Positions 52,425 to 64,000 of a stretch of 64,000 nt of DNA are shown here, one piece after another (position 1 is the first letter of the stretch; each line of letters begins with the position of its first letter). The notes beneath the pieces are model-generated. The model made no database searches. It had not been told where the DNA came from and saw nothing but the letters and a program-made list of their open reading frames with translations. The position numbers and the translations under genes were made by a program. Origin of the DNA: Rhynochetos jubatus (lineage: Eukaryota; Chordata; Aves; Eurypygiformes; Rhynochetidae); assembly GCA_027574665.1 (NCBI GenBank), contig CM050654.1, positions 12,828,142-12,892,141 on the forward strand, given 5' to 3'.

Positions 52425-53160
52425 CAGTCCCTTAAAGGGCTTTATAGTCCTTAAAGGGACCTTTAAAGGCCATCTAGTCCAACCCCCCTGCAGTGAGCAG
52501 GGACATCTTCAACTCGATGAGGCTGCTCAGAGCCCCGTTCAATCTGACCTTAAATGTTGCCAGGAATGGGGCATTTACCACCCCTCTGGGCAACCTGTTC
52601 AGTGTTTCACCACCCTCATTGTAAAGAAATTCTTCCTCATAGGTAGTCTAAATGTGTTGTCTTTAAAGCCTCACGAGGTTCAAGCAGGACCACTTCAAGC
52701 TTCTCCAGGTCCCTTTGGTTGGCATCCAGTCCCTCGGGCATGCTGATCACACCACCCCGCTTGGTGTCATTGGCAAATCTGCTGAGGGTGCACTCAATCC
52801 CACTATGTCATTGATGAAGATATTAAACAGTACTGGTCCCAGTACGGACGGACCCCTGAAGGACACCACTCACCGCCAATCTCCACCTGGACATTCAGCT
52901 ATTAATTACTACCATCTGGATGCGATCATCCAACCAATTCCTCATCCACCAAACAGTCCACCCATCAAATCCATCTCTCTCCAATTTAGAGAGACAGATG
53001 CTGTGGGGAACATGTCAAAGGCCTTACAGATAGATGACATCCATAGCTCTTCCCCTCTCCACTGCTATAGTCACTCCACCACAGAAGGCCACTAGATTGG
53101 TCAAGCAAGACTTGCCCATGATGAAGTCATGATGCCTGTCTCAAATCACCTCCCTGCCCG
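52425..53160 (-). mobile_element. CR1 LINE fragment with 3' end and internal deletion
   Basis: On the + strand the sequence AAAGGCCATCTAGTCCAACC at 52465-52485 is the reverse complement of the typical avian CR1 3' end. It continues through the CR1 3' region (CTGGGCAACCTG, TTTCACCACCCTCATTGTAA) and then reverse-complement pol (AGGGTGCACTCAATCCCA, GATATTAAACAGTACTGGTC, GTCAAAGGCCTTACAGA). The element therefore lies on the minus strand, like HECW2. At about 52668 the 3' part jumps directly to a pol part, leaving out several hundred bases of the usual CR1 order. The 5' end is truncated near 53160, as is typical of LINEs. Confidence 0.9.
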
Positions 53161-54925
53161 GGAATGAAGCATGGCCAAGTTGCTAGTGGTCTGCTGCACG
53201 TCACTACTGTGAGGAGTGAACATGACAAACCCCTAATACCATGACCTTTATCTGATCTATTGTGCCTCTTAGCAAAGATATTTCTAAACGTAACAAATCT
53301 ACAATTGTAGAGTTCTTTCCAAAACTCGGAAAATTATGGCATATCAAAGCATCAGAGACACCTTCACTAATCAGGCTTATATTCACTGGGGATGTCAGCC
53401 TGTCCATTTGCCTCTCCCTCTTGCTCGCTTGCTATGACAGTGGCATCACAGGCAGTGCTACACAGAGTACAAATTATGTCAACACAGTGGCACGAGAAAG
53501 AGGCTAACAGGGGAGACAAGTTTGTCTCTGTGGCTGGCACAGGCCAGGCAGTGTCATTGTCTGCAACGCACGGTGAGAACCCTGACAGCACAGCTCTTCC
53601 CACACCCAGCCTGGTATTGCACTACAGAGGCATTGAGACTGTGCTTGTACCTGAACTGTGCGGCCACCTGCTGTGGTTGCTTGAGTTGTGATTTAGTGAT
53701 CTAAGGAGTGAGAAAGAAAAAAAGTTGCCTCACTCCCTATAAGCTAAAAGAAAAAGCCTTGCTGAGCAAGCATGGTCATGTATCTGTGGTGCCTTCCCAT
53801 TTAAAAAGTGGAATCAGAAATGCAGTGAAGTGTTTGAGTGCAATTTCTGGCCTCTCACGAGAAACACAAGTGTCACTGGTAACATATTTATCTGCCATAC
53901 TACGTGCTATAGCAACATATGCTCATAAACATTCCTTTTTACAGTTGTCACTGCTGTTTCTTGTCTCTTGTTCATTGTATGGCAGCAGAACTGTCCATTA
54001 GCACAGCTATCCACAACCAAGGAACATATATCCTGCAATCTTTGTATCAGCTGGTTGCAAAGCAGTTATTTGCAAAGTGCGAAGTCAGTTGCAGCTGATT
54101 TTAAGTCAAAAGTACTAGCTCCTGAGGCATCGACCTAGGTTACTCACAAGAACTTAAAATGTTGTTCAAGAGCCTCATCTCCACACATTATGGAGCAACA
54201 CATAACCAGCTAAAAAGTACAAACATCTTGGAAGGCAAACTGCCTATATTGGCAACAATAGGAATACAGTATATGTGCAAGAAAGATGAGGCAATGAATT
54301 CTTCTATCACATATTTTCATCTACTTGAATACGCCACTGTCCTTGGCACCAGGGTAGTTAATTATCTTAATCTTCATGACTTTCTTAATCTTCATCTTCA
54401 ATCACTTTTTTCATGTAATGAACTCCTGAAATTGAATTTAATTTTATCCCATTAAAGCTTTTTTTTTTTTAATTAATGTGCTGTATAACGCACAGGGAAA
54501 CTTGGCAACTCAATGAGAAGTTCTAGAAATAAGACATTTTAATAATTGTTTATAGCACAGGGTATACAACAACTCTTGAAATACATGTATTGCTGTTGTA
54601 TCAGTTAATTAGAATAAAGATTTCTGCCAAGACCTACAGTTAGAGGCACTGCAGTGTACAGTGAAGTAACAGAGTGGGAGTACTTTGTTTTTCTAAAATT
54701 TATGAAGGAAGAGTCATTGCTGTGAAGCTAAACAGGCGGTAGAGTAGCTCACAGCTCTTTTGGGACTGATTGCCACTTTGATGCTTGGCATATCAAGAGT
54801 TTCCAGCAAGCTAAGACACAGTATCCTAGGATTAGAACATCAATTACTTCAGGGCAACATGTACTTTAGATGGTAAGATAGAACCTTTTCATCAAAAAGC
54901 AAAAAACAAAGGAAATAATAATGAT

Positions 54926-54946
54926 AAAAAAAAAAAAAAAAAAAAT
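54926..54946. repeat. A21 homopolymer
   Basis: Twenty-one consecutive A in the long intron; no adjoining retrocopy recognised. Confidence 0.9.
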
Positions 54947-55462
54947 TAAGTAAAAAGCATCCAGCAGAGTAGCTAAGTTTCCTGGGTACCTGAGGGAGTG
55001 GCACTGTGCTCCGATCTGAAGCTTGGCAACCAATACTTCTTACGCAGTTCAACAGAAGTCTTCCCCAGCCACACAGACAATATTTCAAAAGTGCCTGGTG
55101 GATTTCCCAACCAAACACAACTTCAGCTGAGAAATCCTGAAGCAACTGGACAGGAGGCTGACACTTCCTAACCTTCGTACTAACAAACATTAGCAAGCAC
55201 TACCAGCTAAATAGCTTTTCCTTTGTGTGTATTTACCATTAATGTTTGGCCAGCTGAAATTTTAAACTTCTTGGGAAAGAACTTCATCTTTCAATGCATT
55301 TTGACCACACAACATTGCACAAAGCAATTTCTTCCTCCTTTACACTGAAACATGTTGCCTAAGAACATCCCTAGAACACAAATGTACATCTAAACTCAAC
55401 TCCGTTTTTATAATGTCCAGCAAAGACACTGGAAAACACTGTCCCTTACAGCAACACCATCA

Positions 55463-55714
<252 letters not shown>

Positions 55715-57208
55715 TCACGTAGCATTCATGATAGTTTTTTTGTTTTGCTGTTTCAAGAGGCCTAGATACAAAAGAATTCCTTTTGTTTAAAAAAAAAAAA
55801 AATTCAAACTAACTGGCAAAAGATAAATGGCTTCTCTTTTACAGTTGATAGATCAATTTATGCAGAGTGAACAGGCATACACATGTACAGTACAGAAGCA
55901 AACAGTAAGTATCTGCAGATCAGCTTTGCAATATCAGTATTTTCCACTCCTGAACTGAGCTTTTTGTCTTAGCAGTAACACACACACACAGGTCTTGGGG
56001 CTTGGTTTTTATTTACAGCCTGCATTTAGGCACCCAGAACTCTGTATGAATGAAAGAAAACCAGAGTGAGAAGCCTTTGAAAGGGCACAAAGGTTAGTTA
56101 CGATGAGCCAGAGGAAGCTGACGTAAATCCAACTTAATGTCTCTTGTACAGGAAGTTCTTTGGAAGTATGCATCATAGTGTTTCTTAATTAGACAATTAC
56201 ACCTCTGACCTCAAATGCATCATCTTAATTCTTTCCAGTGGTACTTGATATCCCTTAGGCTTAAAATTTAAATAAATAAATAAAAATCATGGTTTATTAC
56301 CTACATTTGAGTGCGTTCTGCAAAGTTAAAACTTCACTAAGAACTTGTCTACTGCGGCTTTGCTCATGAAGCTCCTATCCATTCAAGCATGTTTTCTTGT
56401 TACTTTGGTAGGAACTCCCACATAAATGACAGATTTGTCTCCTACATTTTCAGAATTTTATTTATGTTATTTATGAAAGAATACTAAACAACACAGCTTT
56501 ATTACTTTTATCTCCAAAAGACATACTTATACTAAAGCTGCTCTTTAGCCCTTTTCATTCTGACCGCTCATCTCAGTGTATGCATGGTAACTCTGCCGAA
56601 TCATTAATACAGCCTATACATTCACATCCTACCAAACTGACACGCAAAGCGTTACCATGCGCACATTGGACTTCAGAGATTGCTCAAGAGTAAGTTACAC
56701 CCTGTCTGCAACCTGGAAGAGCTCTGGAGAGCCAAGAGGCAGCCAGGGTAAGCTACTGACATTTTTATCCCTCCAGGAATGGGCAACTTTGAGAATTTTT
56801 AGAAAGCTATGGTCTGAACACCTCAACATCATGGCGAGTCCAGAATAGTTTCATAATTATCTCAATGACAATGAGAAGGGACAGGAGGGTTCTCCTAATG
56901 CCTGTGATCCTTGAGCATACAATACCCTCAGGCTTCACTTTTCATGTGGAATCAACATGATAGTACATAAACTGCATAACCATAAAGTCAGGCACACAGG
57001 CAGTAAAAACTTAAACATGCATAATTATTCTTCATTACAGCGAAAAAATTATCAGAGTAAATGAGACATGTATTTCTTACTTCAAACCTATATAAAGAGG
57101 AACTCTGAAAGTACAGCCCGTAAGTCAACCCATGGGCCTCAGAAAAAAAATCTCTTTATGTGGCGTGTAATGACACTCTAATTGAAACAATACACTGTTG
57201 ACTTACTC

Positions 57209-57227
57209 TTTTTTTTTTTTTTTTTTT
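57209..57227. repeat. T19 homopolymer
   Basis: Nineteen consecutive T; it could be the reversed poly(A) of an unrecognised retrocopy, but the flank shows no known sequence. Confidence 0.85.
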
Positions 57228-58969
57228 AATGTGCGTTCTTAACCCAAGGTCCCATTATTTTCTTCCACAGACAGAACTCTGGGAAACCATGAGATACAGC
57301 TTAACTTGCAACAACTCTACACTAGTGCCTGTTTTGGTCCACCATATCAACTTGGTTATCCAAACCATCACTGCCAAACCCAAGCAGATTCTTTAGAACT
57401 TCCACAGTTATCTGAGCGTTTTGAATTATTCAGTGCTCTCATTATGTTTAGGTAAATAAAGATGTATTGTACAGCAAAAAAAACCCTCCCCTACCATGCT
57501 CTAGTTCTTCTGAATTTCTGAATTTAATCAAGTGGAGAAGAGTCTGTTCATAATTCTCAACAGAAGGACCGATATCTGGTATATTATAACCAGACTAACT
57601 GGTTATAAGTTAGAATAACTTATAACAGAATAACTATTTATTCTTATTTTGTTCAACAAATCAAGGAACTCTGAAACAATGAACTAAGCCTTTAACTATG
57701 AGATTTCAAACATGAAGGTACAAACAACTGTTCTTTGTTTTATAAAATTAGTAACTAAGTGAAGTCAACAGTAATTTTTAACAGGACATCAGTGAGCTTC
57801 AGAAAAGGTCCTACACGAATTGAGTCCCGAATTCTGAGGTGACAGTTATAAAAAAGCAGAACATCTTACAACTTAACTAATATAACTCAACATTTAACAA
57901 CGTTCCTGGATTTTCAGCCCTTTCATGAAGCAATAATCTCTTTTGCAGCAATGAAGAGTAAATCATTGACACTCTGCCCACAGGCATGATGCCATTGCAA
58001 CAGAAGGTGGTGGAGACAGAGGAATGAAAAATGCTGACAGACCACTGCAATCAACTTGAATTACAGAATTTATTTTGGACAGCTTTGACTTTTTTCTGAA
58101 ACAGCTCATTTTTCTTCCTACTTTTATGATTTTATTCATATAGGAAGAAAAAAAATAACATTACTAATGCATATGGAAAAATAACTTCAAACCTCAGTTT
58201 GTGGATTTTAAAAAAAGAAACTGAACAGCAAAACAAATGAAATAGCATGAAAATGCTAAAGTACACAATATTGCTGACATTTACTTACCAACAGTGCAAC
58301 AAGAAAGTTAAACAGTAATAATCTCAGTAATATTCAATTGTGAAAAAAAAAAGAAGTTTGAGAGCACAAAAAATTACTGTCAGAATTACCACTACCTCAT
58401 CTCTCTTCTTCCCCAAAACATCTACATGTATGTATCTAGGCATGTATAAACACACATATACTATATATACATATGCCACAGGGAACTTCAATTCTAAGAA
58501 GTTCTAGTCCCCATTTAGCTGATAATTGCTGCTGGCGAATTTCTGAAACTGGCAGCTGTTCCAGAATCTGGGCCAAAGAGTAGATATAAATATCCATTCC
58601 CAGAGCATAAAATATGAAACAAAATACTGTCCTACTACATTGGTGTCTCGTCCAGTGAGCCTACACTTCTGAAACAAATAAAACAGTGCAAGATGCACAG
58701 TATCCTTCTATCTTCAATAACTCTTAGACACAAAGTATTACAGAAAGTAATTTATTTCTCAGAGCTCCGACCCCTGCACAAATCAAGCACACGGGAGATG
58801 TACTACAATGAATGAGTGTAGCAGTAAGTGTATCACTGTGTGGAAATTCAAAGACTAGTGCTCCTTGAAATCACTGCAAAGCAAACATGTTATGAGTAAT
58901 AATATTTTCTCCATTAGTTTTCACAATAAAATGACACCCATAAAAGAGTAAGAGCCATAGGAAGCTCCA

Positions 58970-59480
58970 GCATGCCTGTGCCTTTTCTGTACGGAGGCCC
59001 AGAACTGGGCAGAGCACTCGTATGTGTCTCACCAGCGCTGAAGAGTGGGAAGGACTATACCTCCCTCCATCTGCCAGCTAAGGCTCTTCCTAATGCAGCC
59101 CAGGGTGGCCGTGGTTGGCCAGGGCACACTGCTGGCTCTTGTCCAACCTGCTGTCCACCAGGACCTCCAGGTTTCTGCTGCAAAGCCCGTTTCCAGCCTA
59201 TCCCAGTGTCAAGGCTTATTCCTCTCCAGGGACAGGGCTTTGGCATTTCCCTTTGAACTTCATGACATTCCTGTTTGCCTGTTTCTCCAGCCTGTTTGAA
59301 TGGCAGCACAATCATCTGGTTTATCAACAGCTACTCTCAGGTTTGCATGAGGATGTTATGGGAGACAGTGCTGAAAGCCCTGCCAAGCCAGCATCTGACA
59401 TCAGGGGTTGGGGGGGCTTCTGTGGAGTTCACGCTTTGGTCTTCATGTCTATCGCTTTCACGACTTCTGCCTTAGGAAAA
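58970..59480 (-). mobile_element. CR1 LINE pol fragment, second copy
   Basis: The + strand reads as reverse-complement CR1 pol: AGGCCCAGAACTGGGCAGAG at 58996-59015, CTCACCAGCGCTGA, AGGGCACACTGCTGGCTC near 59120, CAGGACCTCCAGG, TTTGAACTTCATGA near 59250 and GAGGATGTTATGGGAGACAG near 59350, then a CTGAAAGCC block. The element is on the minus strand and lacks its 3' end. Near 59345 the order skips several hundred bases relative to other CR1 copies, suggesting an internal deletion. It overlaps in content with the copy at 52.4 kb, so the two are separate insertions. Open frames at 58972-59540 are by-products of this fragment. Confidence 0.82.
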
Positions 59481-59524
59481 AGGATAAACTACCTGAAACC
59501 TGTCATCTTGCATAGCTTAAATCA

Positions 59525-59546
59525 ACAAACAAATAAATAAATAAAT
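59525..59546. repeat. (AAAT)n/(AAAC) tract
   Basis: AAACAAATAAATAAATAAAT, a short tetranucleotide repeat next to the CR1 fragment. Confidence 0.85.
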
Positions 59547-62500
59547 GAGGTACAGTGTTCTATAAGACAGTTCAAAATCAAGAACTGCTACTGATTAGTA
59601 TCTGAAACAAGCCTTATAGTCCCAGTGCAGAGTCTGGTCATATGCAAACCAACACTCATCTTCTGGTCCCAGTTTCTGTGGTCACTACTGCCTCTATGAA
59701 TACAAAGGATCCATCTTCTTCAAATACCAAAACATAGAAGTCACGAACTCCTAGTGTGGAAACATCATGGATTGCTTGCTGCACAGGGAAGTTGTACAAG
59801 TTCCCTAAAGCAATCTCAGAGCTTCAAACTTTTGCATACTGATCTCCTTTTTGTAACACATTTATAAAGATGCTTATATGCAGAGCTGAGAGAGAAGGTG
59901 ATGCTTAACAGAATCTGAGTGTCACTGAATGGTTTTAATTATACACACTTGAACAATCTTCACTTTCACCACCATATATGGGTATTCTTAATTCATAGCT
60001 CTTGAAAAATCCATGCAGCTTAGCTCAGAAGAGATCAATCATGTTGGTAACACCATTGTATCCCTGCATAATTCTGTTATCCTCATTTGGGATTTACATC
60101 TTCATCTCTGTTTTTTCATCCCTTTCTAGAAGATGTTTTATGCAAACTCTTTTGAAATGCTTGCATTGTTGATTTTTAATTCAAAAAGTTCAGATTGCCA
60201 AAATGCCGACTCCCTCAGCATTTTAAGTTAATTTTAATGAATTCTTGGGCACTGAAGATCATGTGTGCAATGCATCCAGTTATTAAGAGGAGTATTTGTA
60301 CTCAGCTCAAAGAAGCTTATAAAGCATCAATCTAAATGTTATTTCTCTTGTCAGTTGTTCTCTTACAGGATATATCAGAGGAGGTGGAAGGCTGGTAGAC
60401 AGCAAGGCTAGGTACAGTTTTGTCTCAAGCTGAGATTCATTGATCTGCCATCAGTTTCTTTCATAAGCATACTATTGAGAATTATCATCCTCTACCTATT
60501 TTACGCTGCCATTTCACTCCATCTTTGAAAGTAACAGGTTTGTAGTTAAATTGCATCACAGGATACTTCTGAACTTAATTTTCAGTCAGGAGATCTCTAA
60601 AATGGCACTGTCAATGTAAAACAGAAATACGATTTACATGTATTTTACAGCATGGCTTCCAAACGCTCAGTCCCGGTGCCAGTAAGTGCACTCTGCTTTT
60701 CCGTGTCAGCACAGACTTCCAAGCAGTAAAACAGACTGTCACCAAAATGTAAGATCAGTAAGCACATTCCAAAGACTACTTGCTGTGGATTTTGAGCAAC
60801 TGACTAGGAAAGTTTGTAACACTAAATTTTGTTCAATGTTTTTGCTGTGGTTACCTCTAATAATTTTAAGTCTAGAAATACTAACCAAAAAAAAACCCAA
60901 TCCATGGGTGATCATTCAAGTGGCAGCACGTTTACTGAACTAATGAACTAAACCCATTTCTCCCTTATATCCCGCATATGCTTAAAAGCAATTTAAATGT
61001 GTCCTGATGCAGTTTTCAAGAAGACAAATTTTACCACCTGCAGCCTTATTCCTTTTCTAGAAAGCCAGTAAATAAATTAAGAATCTCAAGGCAGAGCTTT
61101 TATTGCAAGCATTTATTATTAAAAACATCACATTATGTCAACCCATTTAAAATACGCTACATATTAGTTACTACTTTACAAACAAATATTAACCCACTGT
61201 GTACAGCTTATGTCCTGTGATTTTCAGAATCCCCCATCTCAGTCTATGACAGTTCCCAGGCTTTCTGGCAGAACCCAAACATTTCTCACACAAGACAGCA
61301 CTACTGTATGCACTACACTGAAACTGAAGATCAACACTTAGTTACACCTTCTAGTCTTACCTGGCCATTCCAAAGGATGCCTGTGGATCCTAAACTGCAT
61401 TCCTCCATCTGAGCCCAATTAATAAACTGAAGAATAAAAAAAATCATGTTTTACAGGATGGATCCTGGAAACGGCATCCCTGTTCCCAATCCAACTGGTT
61501 ATTTTCTCCAAAAGTTGCCTTCTGGACCCAGCCTGTGCAGCTCAAGTTCGGAGGCTTTAGCTCTGCATTAGCACTGTGGCATAATCTCAGCTCCAAAAGG
61601 TGCGTCTGTCTTCTCCCTTCCTCTTGTCATCTCAAGGAAAGGGTTTTAGAAGGATGTTCTCAAACTCCCTGGCAGTTTCTAGCAGTTACACACAATTGTC
61701 TGCCTCTTCTCCTTGAATCAAGGGTTTATCTAGCTTCAAACAGCCCGTGTTAAAACATACAAAGTATTACGTACTTCAAGCTCAGCTATTTGTGGCCACT
61801 CCCCTCTGAAGGGTACAGGATGCTGAAGCCCCATCCTCCCTCTACTTCCTTCCTTGTCTTGTCCAAGGGAGGATTCCAAGGCATGGCCACGGCCCCACAG
61901 CGTGGGGCGGGCTGATGTAAACAGGAGGATCGTTATATCCTAGAAATGACAGCAAGGCAGTCACAGCAATGAGCACAGCGGGATTCTCACTGGAAGTGCT
62001 GGCTTTTGTTTACTCAGTATTGAGCTCTCCCACATGACTTCCCCACAAATCCAGTTATTTCAGGGAAGACAAGACTGCTCCATAACATTTGGCTGGGATG
62101 AAGCTGCATTTAACCCTGGACAACTCTGCACTGGGCACTCCTGAGCAGGAGGATAAGCAGCTGGCAGAGAGCTGCTATACCATCTCTCCTCTTTCATGCT
62201 GGTAAATGCCACCCCAGTGCAGGGGCTCAGACAAGGCTCCACTTTTCCAGATGCTCTGACTGCTCAGGAGCCAGGTCAGCTGCCAGCATCTACAACACCT
62301 CAACATACAGCAAGGACCCAAACCATGCCAAAGCGGCCCCAGTACCGCAAGAACAAAAACAGGTTGTTCAAGGTAACTTTGCAATCCGGCCCACAGTCTG
62401 CAAATTGAGTCCTTCGCAGCACACGCTTGTAGAGCATTACGTTCAAGCTCTCAAAGCAGCTCTTGGTTTTCCTAGTAATAATCAGATATTAAAAAAACAC

Positions 62501-64000
62501 CAACAACCCAGTAAAAAACCTCTTATGGGAATATTTGTTCATATTCGGCTTTAAAACTTACCCCAAAATGCTTCCAATCAAAGAAATTAAGATGAACTTT
62601 TTGCTAAGAAAGAACAGAAAGCTACTTTATATTTGCGTCAGAACCTCTAGGAACTGTATTTTCAAAGGACGGGAAGGGAAAGAACACCAGAACCGGACAA
62701 CTCTAAGAGAAATTTAAGACACTGTTGTGTACTAAATGGCTTAAAGCTGCTCCCCTTCAATGCTAACAGAGCAACCCCCCAGAAAGTTGAGAAGAACAGA
62801 ATTCTTGGACAGTCTTAAAAGCTGCCTATGCAGCTACTAGATCCTACTACGTGCTATTATAGATATCTTCACTCCTCATAGCACTTTGGAAAATGTGGAC
62901 AGTAATGAAAATATAAGACAAATCTTCAGCTGAGAAAAGCAAGGGCAGAAAAGTAAGAGGCAGCGAAAGGTACAACAGATGCTCATACAGCCCCACAGGA
63001 CAGAAGCAGCTGTTTGGGCTCTACGTGAAGGGGAACACTGAACTCCAACCTAAACGCAAACCTCCGCCTCTGGTGACACAGTCCTGCTAAATTAGCAATA
63101 TATCTATATTCTGATACTTAGTACCACAACCCAGGGTCTGAAGAGCAGGGAGGTGTTTGTTCCTCACCGCACAGCAGCGATTTGTTCCCTTGCACAACTT
63201 GTGCAAGGTTCAGATACCTCCACTTACTTCCCCTGCACTGTGGGCAAGAAGCAGAAAGGAAAATTGGGAACAAGGAAAAGACTCCACTCACATTCCCTCA
63301 GGTGCCCCCTGTAACCCCTTACGTGCCACATGTATTATGTTGCTGACATTTACTGCACTCCATTACTTCACACGGCAAGAGCAATTACTCATCCTTCCAC
63401 CTGTGACTGACAGGGTAGTCAGGAATAAGCTGTATTTTTTAACACTTCACTCATACTTCAGCTGCAGAAGCAAAGCAAAGGTGGAAGCCACACCATACAC
63501 CCCATCCAAACACTAAAAATGAAACCATTTGAATAGAGTGCAATATCCCTGCTCTCATTTTCACAGACAGCCTTGATTCTGACACTGGCCATAAGATGGA
63601 CTATTTTCTCCTTTTTCCAGTAATTATATTACCGCATTCTGCTTCCTTCTGTGTATACTGCACTTCAACATGGGGATCAGAGCACCTCCATGTACCCTCA
63701 CACAATGTGGTATTTCAAGGCACAGCAGCAGCTCAAAGGATTAGTTAAGCTAGAATTCAGGACAAAAAGAGACTAAAAAAAAAAAAATTCAGACATATGA
63801 CACAGTACAATGGCAGGAATAAAGTGGAATTCCACTTCTCCAGATTTAAAGTAAAGACATCATTGAAATTCAAAGCATTCAAAGACAAAAATAAATCCTT
63901 TCACCCATCTCACAGGCAAAAATTCAAAAGCGTAACAATAGGAAGGAAATGACCTCAAGCTTAAACTCTTTCCTGAAAATCTTATTAACCCTCCTCCATA

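Noticed and set aside
52715-53095. 126-codon open frame on the + strand
   Set aside because: It is the antisense of CR1 pol sequence.
53390-53690. GC-richer stretch beside the CR1 fragment as a possible exon or retrocopy
   Set aside because: Frames are open on both strands but none resembles a known protein, and no poly(A) or target-site duplication is visible.
59115-59540. 141-codon open frame on the + strand and overlapping frames
   Set aside because: Antisense of the second CR1 fragment.

Overview
The window is vertebrate nuclear DNA, most likely from a bird. It lies wholly inside one large intron-rich gene on the minus strand. I identify the gene as HECW2 (NEDL2), a HECT-type E3 ubiquitin ligase with C2 and WW domains. 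Nineteen coding exons can be joined end to end without a stop, frame break or missing codon; every intron starts with GT and ends with AG on the minus strand. The exons add up to 3457 nt, about 1152 codons. The avian call rests on two clear CR1 retrotransposon fragments with typical bird CR1 3' and pol sequence, on compact introns, and on close similarity of the exons to vertebrate HECW2. I cannot name the species.

Layout, in transcript order (high to low coordinates). From 64000 to 55687 is an intron running out of the window; roughly the first 98 residues (from memory of the human protein) must be encoded beyond it. Exons 1-2 (55579-55686, 42960-43054) encode the HECW N-terminal domain. Exons 3-6 (39778-33150) encode the linker and C2 domain. 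Exon 7 (30332-31669, 1338 nt) encodes a 446-residue acidic Ser/Glu-rich linker. Exons 8-9 encode WW1, exons 10-11 a linker and the start of the helical region, exon 12 the helical box and first half of WW2, exon 13 the rest of WW2. Exons 14-18 encode the long linker before the catalytic domain, and exon 19 (1199-1312) enters the HECT domain. The remaining ~325 residues of HECT, including the catalytic cysteine, lie beyond position 1.

The rest is intron. Readable content there: two CR1 LINE fragments in the same orientation as the gene (about 52425-53160 and 58970-59480), a much older decayed CR1-like LINE in the opposite orientation (about 24480-26090), two MIR-like SINE relics (about 8800-8980 and 16950-17165), a perfect 30-base G run (26373-26402) and several A/T, TA and AAAT tracts. 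I found no RNA gene, CRISPR array, second protein gene or promoter.

The most interesting spot is exon 10. Its 5' splice site (GTTAAA) is the weakest of the nineteen. Read-through hits a stop formed by the donor itself, and the intron then runs within 63 nt through an A tract, a C-rich tract and a C30 run. I see no undescribed biological system here; the window is an ordinary, well-preserved stretch of a conserved gene with some old repeats.
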